Part shown: positions 9,604 through 15,626 of the stretch, in pieces
How positions within the stretch are numbered: position 1 is the first letter of the stretch
Layout: each line of letters starts with the position of its first letter
Assembly: GCA_002365735.1 (NCBI GenBank)
Contig: DEZY01000187.1
Coordinates: 1-15,626, forward strand
Direction: 5' to 3'
Source: Actinobacteria bacterium UBA3120
Lineage (GTDB): Bacteria > Actinomycetota > Actinomycetes > S36-B12
DNA length: 15,626 nt
Position numbers and translations under genes: made by a program
Notes under the pieces: generated by a model
What the model was told of the DNA's origin: nothing
What the model saw: the letters and a program-made list of their open reading frames with translations, nothing else
Databases searched by the model: none

Positions 9604-9648
9604 GTGACCATGTTCCCACTCGTTATGTATAGGTGGAACAATGCCCAC

Positions 9649-10116
9649 ATGTCTACCGAACTCAAAGCCCAACTGCACGAAGATTTAACTATCTCGATCA
9701 AGGCGCGTGACCAACTCAAGTCAGCAACATTGCGCATGGTGCTCACGGCGATTACTAATGAAGAGGTGGCCGGAAAAGAAGTCAAGGTACTCACTGATGA
9801 AGAAGTACTCACCGTTCTTGCACGCGAGGCAAAGAAGCGTCGTGAAAGTGCGACCGCCTACACCGAAGCTCACCGCCCAGAGTTGGCGGAGCGTGAAAAC
9901 TCCGAACTCGAAGTGATCTCGCAGTACCTGCCCACACAACTAAATGAAGCCGAACTGGAAGCAATAGTGACTTCTGCAGTAGCGCAGATAGCTGGAAGTG
10001 GTGCTACCGGCGGAGCGGCCATGGGCGCCATGATGAAAATTGTTCAGCCGCAGGTCAAGGGCCGTGCGGATGGAGGAGTGGTTGCCGGGCTGGTTAAGAA
10101 AGCTTTAGAAAGTTAA
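9649..10116 (+). CDS. yqeY: GatB/YqeY domain protein
   Basis: This 155-residue protein matches the YqeY family through KAQLHEDLTISIKARDQLKS at the start, the LREAKKRRESA-like helix (about 58-69), EISQYLPTQLNEAELEAIV (about 90-110), and the C-terminal tail domain shared with GatB (GAMMKIVQPQVKGRADGGVVAGLVKKAL). The tail domain in GatB binds tRNA, and YqeY is thought to relate to tRNA-dependent processes, but its role is not settled. The start is set at the ATG at 9649 because homology begins there; AGGTGG lies 12 nt upstream, a long spacing. The gene is divergent from the phosphoesterase and convergent with the PBP gene, with which its stop overlaps by 4 nt. Confidence 0.92.
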   Translation: MSTELKAQLHEDLTISIKARDQLKSATLRMVLTAITNEEVAGKEVKVLTDEEVLTVLAREAKKRRESATAYTEAHRPELAERENSELEVISQYLPTQLNEAELEAIVTSAVAQIAGSGATGGAAMGAMMKIVQPQVKGRADGGVVAGLVKKALES

Positions 10117-12386
10117 GGCACGAGATTGTCGGCGGGGATTTCTTCTGGTGCTGGATTCTCAAAAATCCCTTCTTCAACGGGCGCCTGACCTTCAGCGGAT
10201 GCCGGATCATCACTCGGAGCCACTAGCGAGTCTGGATCAGTATTATCAAATGTCGTTTCGCCTTCGCCGATAAAGATCTCCCCATCGGAATCTATTTCTG
10301 GCTCTACGTAAGGCGCAACAGTGAATTGGGTTCGTAAATCAAAATTTGCAATCGGTAAATTGGCCGAAGCGCTCAGCATGGACTCTTTCCAGATGGGTCC
10401 AGGAATCGTCCCGCCGTACACCTGCCGGTAGTACGTACCATTAATGGTGATGTCTTTAAGGGGGAATGCGTAACCACCGCGGGGGTCACCCACCCACACG
10501 GCCGAGGCGACCTGGGGGGTGTACCCGGCAAACCAGACGGCCGCTGATTCATTGGTAGTACCGGTCTTTCCTGCGGCAGGACGGTCCCCAAGGTTCATAG
10601 CTGCGCCCGTGCGACCCGGAATATTTCCATCCACCACGCCGTTAAGCATCACGGTGACTCCGTCTGCAACTGAACGATCCAAAATTTGGCGGCAATCACC
10701 ATTGGGCACAGAAAGTTTAGCGCCGTCGCGATCGCGGATCTCAAGAATAGGAACGGGATCGCAGTAGCGTCCGTGAGCTGCGAAAGTCGCATACGCATTT
10801 GCCAGAGATAGGGGAGCGATTTCCATCGTTCCCAGCGTAAATGAGGGAACGCGGAGAAGGGGTTCGCCATTACCCAATGTGACTCCGAGCGACTCCGCAA
10901 TTGCTGCCGGACGGCAAATTCCGGTGCGCTCCTCGATTGCCATGAAGTACGTATTGGTCGAGTACGCAGTCGCTTGGGGCATGTTCAGGGTGCCCGAGGT
11001 AGTCGAGTTGCGAACAGTAACTGGATCGTAAATCGCACCGGTATCGCAGTTTTTGAAGTCGTTGAAAGTGTTGGGACTGGGGGCGCTTATGTATTCGTTT
11101 GGAGAGATACCTGCTTCCAGGGCTGCCGCTAGGGTGAAAATCTTAAAAGTCGAACCGGCCTGCATCCCGATAGTGCCACCCATACTTTGAGGAGCGTTGT
11201 AGTTGTAGGTGGTCTTGCCCTTACCGCTAGTTCCCCACTCCCGGTTTTGGGTCATAGCGATTATTTGCCCGGTCCCAGGTTGGACCATTGAGATCGCTGC
11301 GGCTTTTCCACTGTCGTCATCAATAGGAATTTTCGACTCAACAATTTCGGTTACGGATTTTTGTACGGTTGGATCAAGAGTTGTTGTAATGGTGTAGCCG
11401 CCGCGACGAAGAAAAGTTTCCCGAGCTTCAGGGGTGTCACCGAAAACCTCGTTCTCGCGGATTGATTGTAAAACATAATCACAGAAGAATGGTGCGTAGC
11501 TCGAGGTGCAGCCATTGGTCACCCGGGTTGGATTCAAAAGCGTCTGCATCGGAATTTTTTGGGCCCGCTCAGAGTCCGCTTGCGAGATGTACCCGGAGGA
11601 AGCCATTCGCTGTAACACCACATTGCGCCGTTCGGTAGAAAACTCCGGATTGCGAAGTGGATCGTAAGAAGTTGGACGCTGAACAATCCCCGCGAGGGTC
11701 GCGGCCTCTGCCAGAGTCAGGTTTGCAGCTGGTTTTGAAAAGTAGCGCCGTGCGGCAGCTTCAATGCCGTAGGCACCTGATCCGAAGTAAGCGATATTGA
11801 GATAGCGGGCGAGGATCTCACCTTTTGTGAATCGCTTTTCCAGGGCTAATGCCAACCGCACTTCCTTAATCTTTCGCGCCGAGGTGTCTCCTCGCGCGGC
11901 CTCAAGCTCTTCGGCGCTGGTTGCCTGGTTCACAAGGACATTTTTGATGTACTGCATGGTCAAGGTCGAGGCACCCTCGGAGACCTCACCGGAGCTAGCG
12001 TTTGATGCCGCTGCACGGACTATCCCGCGGAAGTCGACACCATTATGTTCAAGGAAGCGGGCGTCTTCGACCGAAACCGTGGCCTGGCGCATGATCGGTG
12101 CAATGCTGTCGAGGGGGACTTCAATCCGATTTTGGTAATAGATTGTTGCCAGCACTGAGCCATCGGAGGCCAGGATCACGCTTCGCTCAGGCAGTGGCGG
12201 GGTGTTCAGTTCGTCGGGTAGGGACTCGAAATCTCGAACAACGTCACGGGTCAGGACGCCCAGGCTTCCGGCAAATGGGATGAGCATGAGGCCCACTAAG
12301 ACGCCGGCCAGGACTGAAATGCCCACGATTGCGCCAATGGTGGCCGAAATCCGGCCGACTGTGACTTTTCTGTGGGGCATGTTCAT
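10113..12386 (-). CDS. ponA2: Bifunctional class A penicillin-binding protein (PonA2-type)
   Basis: This enzyme polymerises and cross-links peptidoglycan at the outer face of the membrane. With the ATG at 12386 it has 757 residues: one transmembrane helix (about 12-42); a GT51 transglycosylase with catalytic Glu107 in VEDARFLEHNG and EGASTLTMQYIKN (137-149); and a transpeptidase with nucleophile Ser412 and Lys415 in STFK, the STN triad (476-478) and KTGT (607-610). Six exported cysteines (293, 302, 447, 491, 542, 565) may form three disulfides. The last 65 residues are acidic and Pro-rich with no PASTA domain, unlike M. tuberculosis PonA2. The frame is open to 12500, but the upstream part lacks membrane-protein character. 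TTGGAA-N17-TACCCT lies upstream, 9 nt before the ATG; a second ATG is at 12380. It is divergent from the whiB gene, as in mycobacteria. Confidence 0.95.
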   Translation of the reverse strand: MNMPHRKVTVGRISATIGAIVGISVLAGVLVGLMLIPFAGSLGVLTRDVVRDFESLPDELNTPPLPERSVILASDGSVLATIYYQNRIEVPLDSIAPIMRQATVSVEDARFLEHNGVDFRGIVRAAASNASSGEVSEGASTLTMQYIKNVLVNQATSAEELEAARGDTSARKIKEVRLALALEKRFTKGEILARYLNIAYFGSGAYGIEAAARRYFSKPAANLTLAEAATLAGIVQRPTSYDPLRNPEFSTERRNVVLQRMASSGYISQADSERAQKIPMQTLLNPTRVTNGCTSSYAPFFCDYVLQSIRENEVFGDTPEARETFLRRGGYTITTTLDPTVQKSVTEIVESKIPIDDDSGKAAAISMVQPGTGQIIAMTQNREWGTSGKGKTTYNYNAPQSMGGTIGMQAGSTFKIFTLAAALEAGISPNEYISAPSPNTFNDFKNCDTGAIYDPVTVRNSTTSGTLNMPQATAYSTNTYFMAIEERTGICRPAAIAESLGVTLGNGEPLLRVPSFTLGTMEIAPLSLANAYATFAAHGRYCDPVPILEIRDRDGAKLSVPNGDCRQILDRSVADGVTVMLNGVVDGNIPGRTGAAMNLGDRPAAGKTGTTNESAAVWFAGYTPQVASAVWVGDPRGGYAFPLKDITINGTYYRQVYGGTIPGPIWKESMLSASANLPIANFDLRTQFTVAPYVEPEIDSDGEIFIGEGETTFDNTDPDSLVAPSDDPASAEGQAPVEEGIFENPAPEEIPADNLVP

Positions 12387-12619
12387 CAGACGACAAGGGT
12401 AAGTCCCTCGTTCCCGAATTCCAAAGGCATCCTCGGAATAGGGCAATTCTTCGAACTCTATGGAGAGATTTTGGGAAGAACTTTGTGCAATTATTCCCAA
12501 AATAAATAACTATTGACTCGAGGGTGCAGGCGGAGCATAGTTTGGCACGTACAAGAAGTGACTTGCGGATATGTCCTGTGGTAACCCCGGGGGCAACTAA
12601 CTGAGGAGTTTGCACTCAT
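12387..12619. promoter_or_regulatory. Divergent ponA2/whiB intergenic region with whiB promoter
   Basis: This 233-base gap carries promoters for both neighbours. For whiB, TTGACT (12513-12518) and CATAGT (12536-12541) are separated by 17 bases; the predicted start near 12548 leaves a leader of about 70 nt with GAGGAG (12603-12608) 11 nt before the ATG. For the PBP gene, a minus-strand TTGGAA-N17-TACCCT lies just upstream of its ATG. The self-complementary CCCCGGGG in the whiB leader is noted; its meaning is unknown. Confidence 0.55.
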
Positions 12620-12931
12620 ATGTCGATAGCAACCGAATGGGCCACCCAAGCAGCCTGCCGCGATACAGATCCGGACACACTTTTCGTTCAGGGTGCCGCA
12701 CAAAATAGAGTTAAGGCGATTTGCCTCGGTTGCGAAGTGCGCACCGAGTGCCTGTCTGACGCACTGGACAATCGGGTTGAATTTGGCGTCTGGGGCGGAA
12801 TGACCGAGCGGGAGCGTCGGGCACTACTGCGCCGCCGACCCAATGTTGGTTCCTGGCGGGAACTACTGATGAGCGCTCAGAACGAGTATGAACGTCAATC
12901 TTTTTTGAGTGCGACTGATCGCGCCTCGTAG
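12620..12931 (+). CDS. whiB4: WhiB-family Fe-S transcriptional regulator (WhiB4/WblA-like)
   Basis: WhiB-like proteins hold a redox- and NO-sensitive [4Fe-4S] cluster and control transcription, usually through the primary sigma factor. The 103 residues contain the four ligands Cys13, Cys35, Cys38 and Cys44 (C-x2-C-x5-C), the turn GVWGGMTERERRALL and the basic RRRP stretch, all standard for the family. I assign the WhiB4/WblA branch mainly from context: divergent from a PonA2-type PBP and convergent with a Get3-like ATPase pair, as in M. tuberculosis Rv3679-Rv3682. WhiB4 is linked to oxidative-stress and beta-lactam responses, WblA to development. The whole family is restricted to actinobacteria and their phages, so this gene also fixes the taxonomy. 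The stop abuts the stop of the ATPase gene with no bases between. Confidence 0.93.
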   Translation: MSIATEWATQAACRDTDPDTLFVQGAAQNRVKAICLGCEVRTECLSDALDNRVEFGVWGGMTERERRALLRRRPNVGSWRELLMSAQNEYERQSFLSATDRAS

Positions 12932-14059
12932 TTACCAGCTAATTTCCTGATTGGCGAGGGCGGCGCCTATTTCACGCAGGCCCTCTAAATCGTGAACATC
13001 TTGAGTCATTGCTGGAACAGGTTGAACGGGAACGCTCGGATGCGCTGCTGTGAAACGTGAGGCAAGGTGCTTTTGCCGTCCTTTGATTTCCATCCGCTCC
13101 GCGTGCAATCCCAGTAATGCAGCAGTGAGAGTGCCTGTGGTGTCAGCAGTAAGTTTTTGTGCGGCAGCCATCACTTGATCGTGGGTAAGTCCAGTTTCCG
13201 GCACTTCCTGCACTCGATTCAAAATCAGCCCACCGAGTGGCATCTCGTCTTGATTGAGTCGCTCCACAAAGTATGCAGCCTCGCGCAGCGCGTCACGCTC
13301 GGGAACCGCCACCACAATAAATGCAGTTCCCGAGTCTTTAAGGAGGGCATAGGTTGCATCAGCTCGCTCACGGAAGCCTCCGAACGTTGTATCAATTGCT
13401 GCCACGAAATTCCCGACATCAGCGAGTACTTGAGCACCCAGCAGTTTACTCAAAACGTTGGTAAAGATTCCGAAGCCAAGGGCTGCGATCCGACCGATAC
13501 CACGGCCGGCACCTCGCGCAGGTGCGGTCAGGATTCGAATAAACCGCCCGTCAAGAAATGACCCGAGACGGGCGGGGGCATCAAGGAAGTCAAGTGCATT
13601 TCGGCTGGGGGGCGTGTCAACGACGATCAAATCCCACTGCGAGTCATCAGCACGTAATTGTCCTAGTTTCTCCATGGCCATGTATTCCTGGGTTCCAGCG
13701 AAGGACGAGGAGAGAGCTTGATAAAAAGGGTTGCTCAAAATTTGCTGCGCTCGTTCGGGGTCGCTGTGAGATTCAACGACCTCGTCAAAAGTGCGCTTCA
13801 TGTCAAGCATCATTGCGCTCAATGAACCATTGGGAATTCCAGGAACGGGTCTCGGCGTGTTATCTAGCTCGGTCAATCCCATCGCCTGTGCGAGTCGGCG
13901 GGCAGGATCGATCGTGAGTACACATACATTTCGCCCGAGTTCGGCAGCGCGAAGCCCCAAGGCGGCAGCCGTAGTAGTTTTCCCAACCCCACCGGCTCCG
14001 GTGCAGACAATTATGTGCTTGGTGGGGTCGGTGAGAATTACATCGATATCTAATGTCAT
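12932..14059 (-). CDS. Get3/ArsA-like ATPase, second of pair (Rv3680-like)
   Basis: This 375-residue P-loop ATPase belongs to the ArsA/Get3 branch of deviant Walker ATPases. Motifs are the P-loop GAGGVGKT (21-28), the switch I-like [13 protein letters not shown] (49-61), and [15 protein letters not shown] (146-160) as switch II. A Gly- and hydrophobic-rich stretch (about 176-222) may bind a client helix or the partner. It follows its paralogue with 1 nt between, so the two should be made together; the M. tuberculosis pair Rv3679/Rv3680 (described as BagA/BagB) is the closest parallel. Arsenite transport is unlikely because no pump gene is adjacent and the ArsA metal-site cysteines are not evident. 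The function in client insertion or metabolism is unresolved. Confidence 0.88.
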   Translation of the reverse strand: MTLDIDVILTDPTKHIIVCTGAGGVGKTTTAAALGLRAAELGRNVCVLTIDPARRLAQAMGLTELDNTPRPVPGIPNGSLSAMMLDMKRTFDEVVESHSDPERAQQILSNPFYQALSSSFAGTQEYMAMEKLGQLRADDSQWDLIVVDTPPSRNALDFLDAPARLGSFLDGRFIRILTAPARGAGRGIGRIAALGFGIFTNVLSKLLGAQVLADVGNFVAAIDTTFGGFRERADATYALLKDSGTAFIVVAVPERDALREAAYFVERLNQDEMPLGGLILNRVQEVPETGLTHDQVMAAAQKLTADTTGTLTAALLGLHAERMEIKGRQKHLASRFTAAHPSVPVQPVPAMTQDVHDLEGLREIGAALANQEISW

Positions 14060-14060
14060 G

Positions 14061-15050
14061 TTATTGCCCCTCGCCGATTCCGTGGGCGGTCATAATTGCG
14101 GCAAGTTCATAGAGTGCCCCCAAATCAATTCCACCGGGAAGTAGCGGGAGAACAAAGAGTGGAAGGCCCTGCTCGGTTAAACGTTGCAATTCATTCACTT
14201 CTAAATCAACCCGCTCGGCATGATCACTCGCTTCGGCCAGTAAAACGTCAACTAATTTCTTACTGGGCGTGAGCCCTGATCTCGCGATTTCAGTTTCAAT
14301 TTGCGTCGCGGGAAGTTGACCTGTTACAGCGAGTGCGCGCTGCTGGGTATTGAGTTGGGGTGGTCTGGTCATGTTGACAAAGATCCCGCCTACAGGAAGG
14401 TCTGCCTGCTCAAGCTCGGCCACGCCATCGAGAGTTTCCTGGACCGGCATCTCTTCCAGAAGAGTCACGAGGTGGATAGCTGTCTGCTCTGATGCGATCA
14501 CGCTCATCACAGAATCCGCATGCGATTTGATGGGTCCAACCTTGGCAAGTCCAGACACTTCAGAGTTGACATTCAAAAATCGAGCGATGCGCCCGGTGGG
14601 CGGAGCATCGAGAATTACAAAGTCATACGCATTGTCTTGCTTCTTTTCTTTACGTTTAACAACTTCACAGGCCTTGCCGGTCAGCAGAACATCACGCAAG
14701 CCTGGAGCGATTGTTGTAGCAAAATCCACTGCACCCATCTTGCTCAGTGCCGATCCGGCACGACGAAGTTTGTAAAACATTTCGAGGTAGTCAAGGAGGG
14801 CATCTTCAGTGTCAACAGCGAGTGCCCACACTTCACCACCGCCAGCCGCTACTGCGATCTTGCGTTCTTCATAAGGTAATGGAGGGGTGTCAAAGAGTTG
14901 GGCAATTCCCTGCCGACCTTCAACTTCCATCAGTAGGGTGCGGTGCCCACCTTTGGCCAGTGTGATAGCCAAAGCCGCCGCGATTGTGGTCTTCCCAGTT
15001 CCGCCCTTACCGGACACAACATGAAGGGTGACTTCGGGCCAATATTGCAC
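14061..15050 (-). CDS. Get3/ArsA-like ATPase, first of pair (Rv3679-like)
   Basis: This 329-residue P-loop ATPase has the deviant Walker motif GKGGTGKT (14-21) and switch II-like [15 protein letters not shown] (145-159, Asp148). The place of the usual DPA switch I motif is taken by [13 protein letters not shown] (41-53), so this subunit is diverged at a residue normally tied to hydrolysis and may be mainly a structural or regulatory partner. The GTG start has TAAAGT ending 6 nt upstream on the minus strand and no Shine-Dalgarno sequence, suggesting leaderless initiation. It is the promoter-proximal gene of a two-gene operon with the Rv3680-like paralogue and is divergent from the DUF4177 gene, 40 nt away. 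Confidence 0.88.
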   Translation of the reverse strand: MQYWPEVTLHVVSGKGGTGKTTIAAALAITLAKGGHRTLLMEVEGRQGIAQLFDTPPLPYEERKIAVAAGGGEVWALAVDTEDALLDYLEMFYKLRRAGSALSKMGAVDFATTIAPGLRDVLLTGKACEVVKRKEKKQDNAYDFVILDAPPTGRIARFLNVNSEVSGLAKVGPIKSHADSVMSVIASEQTAIHLVTLLEEMPVQETLDGVAELEQADLPVGGIFVNMTRPPQLNTQQRALAVTGQLPATQIETEIARSGLTPSKKLVDVLLAEASDHAERVDLEVNELQRLTEQGLPLFVLPLLPGGIDLGALYELAAIMTAHGIGEGQ

Positions 15051-15090
15051 TAGTTCACTTTACTCACTGGGCCCACGTTACGCTCACCCC
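15051..15090. promoter_or_regulatory. Divergent promoter region with two leaderless-type -10 boxes
   Basis: TACGCT (15079-15084) ends 6 nt before the ATG of the DUF4177 gene. On the minus strand TAAAGT (forward 15057-15062) ends 6 nt before the GTG of the ATPase gene. Both distances place the transcription start on the start codon. No clear -35 boxes were found. Confidence 0.5.
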
Positions 15091-15246
15091 ATGACAAACT
15101 GGGAATATGCCACCGTTCCGCTCTTGGTTCACGCGACCAAGCAAATTCTGGACACGTGGGGAGAAGATGGCTGGGAATTGGTTCAAGTTGTGCCAGGACC
15201 AAACCCCGACAACATGGTGGCTTATCTCAAGCGCCCGAGCAGCTAA
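15091..15246 (+). CDS. DUF4177-family small protein (Rv3678A-like)
   Basis: This 51-residue protein has the DUF4177 signature: an N-terminal EYATVPLL strand, a helix, then the GEDGWELVQVVPG core and a closing strand, VAYLKRP. The function of the family is unknown; no membrane segment or catalytic motif is seen. The frame is open upstream to 15028, but homology begins at this ATG. A RidA-family gene starts 12 nt after the stop, so both are likely in one transcript. The same small gene sits between the RidA and ATPase genes in mycobacteria, which argues that it is a real, conserved gene. Confidence 0.88.
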   Translation: MTNWEYATVPLLVHATKQILDTWGEDGWELVQVVPGPNPDNMVAYLKRPSS

Positions 15247-15258
15247 GGAATATAAAAC

Positions 15259-15626
15259 ATGTCTGCAGTTGAGGACCGTCTCGCCGAACTTGGACTAAGC
15301 GTGCCTGAAGTCACGGCCCCGCTCGCCTCTTATGTGCCCGCAGTTATCAGTGGCTCATATGTCTACACATCGGGACAACTGCCGTTCATCTCCGGAGCAC
15401 TCCAAGCAACTGGGCGACTTGGCTCCGAGATTGAGGTTGATGAGGGGGTATCACTAGCCCAGATTTGTGGGCTGAATGCTATCGCTGCGGTTAAAAGTGT
15501 GATCGGTGACCTGGATCGCGTTGTTCAGGTTGTCCGCGTGACGGGGTTCGTTGCGTCAACGCCAGAATTCACTTCCCAACCCGCGGTCATTAACGGTGCG
15601 AGTAATTTGCTGGGTACCGCTTTTGG
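15259..15626 (+). CDS. RidA/YjgF-family protein (partial at right edge)
   Basis: The gene is cut by the window end, so only 122 complete codons are visible. The start MSAVEDRLAELGLSVPEV and the phrases YVYTSGQLPF, QICGLNAIAAVKSVIGDLDRVVQVVRVTGFV and VINGASNLLG match the longer RidA-like proteins typified by Rv3678c. RidA itself deaminates reactive enamine/imine intermediates. The arginine that binds substrate carboxylates in true RidA would lie near VVRV here (Arg at about codon 93), but the protein belongs to a separate subfamily, so activity is not certain. AAGGA (15245-15249) lies 9 nt before the ATG and is a good ribosome binding site. It is cotranscribed with the DUF4177 gene. Confidence 0.88.
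   Translation, partial: MSAVEDRLAELGLSVPEVTAPLASYVPAVISGSYVYTSGQLPFISGALQATGRLGSEIEVDEGVSLAQICGLNAIAAVKSVIGDLDRVVQVVRVTGFVASTPEFTSQPAVINGASNLLGTAF

Noticed and set aside
9604..9648. Upstream extension of the yqeY-like frame to 9604
   Set aside because: The extra 15 residues have no family similarity and overlap the promoter region of the divergent gene; the conserved sequence starts at 9649.
12387..12500. N-terminal extension of the PBP frame to 12500
   Set aside because: The added 38 residues are polar, lie before the membrane anchor and cover the likely PBP promoter; the ATG at 12386 is a better start.
14350..14775. 141-codon open frame on the plus strand inside the ATPase gene
   Set aside because: It is antisense to a well-supported ATPase gene with clear P-loop and switch motifs and shows no protein family pattern.
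12932..15050. Reading the ArsA-like ATPases as part of the arsenic system
   Set aside because: They are about 7 kb from arsI/arsR, lie in a conserved whiB4/ponA2 neighbourhood, and have no adjacent arsB; Get3-like partners are a better fit.

Overview
The window reads as a chromosomal segment of an actinobacterium (Actinomycetota) with moderate GC content (by eye about half) and tightly packed genes. The main evidence is a WhiB-family Fe-S regulator, the actinobacterial form of the DnaX C-terminus, a lysC gene with an internal second start like that of Corynebacterium, and a block whose order matches Mycobacterium tuberculosis Rv3678c-Rv3683: RidA, DUF4177, two Get3/ArsA-like ATPases, WhiB4/WblA, a PonA2-type penicillin-binding protein and a metallophosphoesterase. 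Compact spacing, probable leaderless starts and Cys/Lys-rich secreted proteins suggest a streamlined aquatic lineage, perhaps related to the freshwater acI/Nanopelagicales group. That placement is inference.

Layout, left part (1-5209): the end of dnaX (clamp-loader tau), recR (recombinational repair), a two-gene ABC-2 exporter on the minus strand, then lysC-asd, which carry out the first two steps from aspartate towards lysine, threonine, methionine and diaminopimelate.

Middle part (5210-8700), which looks more accessory: a divergent arsI/arsR pair sharing an AT-rich promoter region with two inverted-repeat operators, a tRNA-Pro(CGG), a 228-base gap, and two convergent secreted proteins of unknown function that look like beta-propellers.

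Right part (8701-15626): metallophosphoesterase, GatB/YqeY-like protein, bifunctional class A PBP, WhiB4/WblA-like regulator, two Get3-like ATPases in an operon, a 51-residue DUF4177 protein and a RidA-family gene cut by the window end. This block combines cell-wall synthesis, redox sensing and a paired ATPase of incompletely known role.

The best leads are the two propeller-like secreted proteins with their Cys-containing terminal modules, the compact arsI/arsR control region, the internal lysC start, and the general architecture of leaderless starts and overlapping convergent stop codons. I found no CRISPR array, insertion sequence, phage gene or clearly unprecedented defence-type system.
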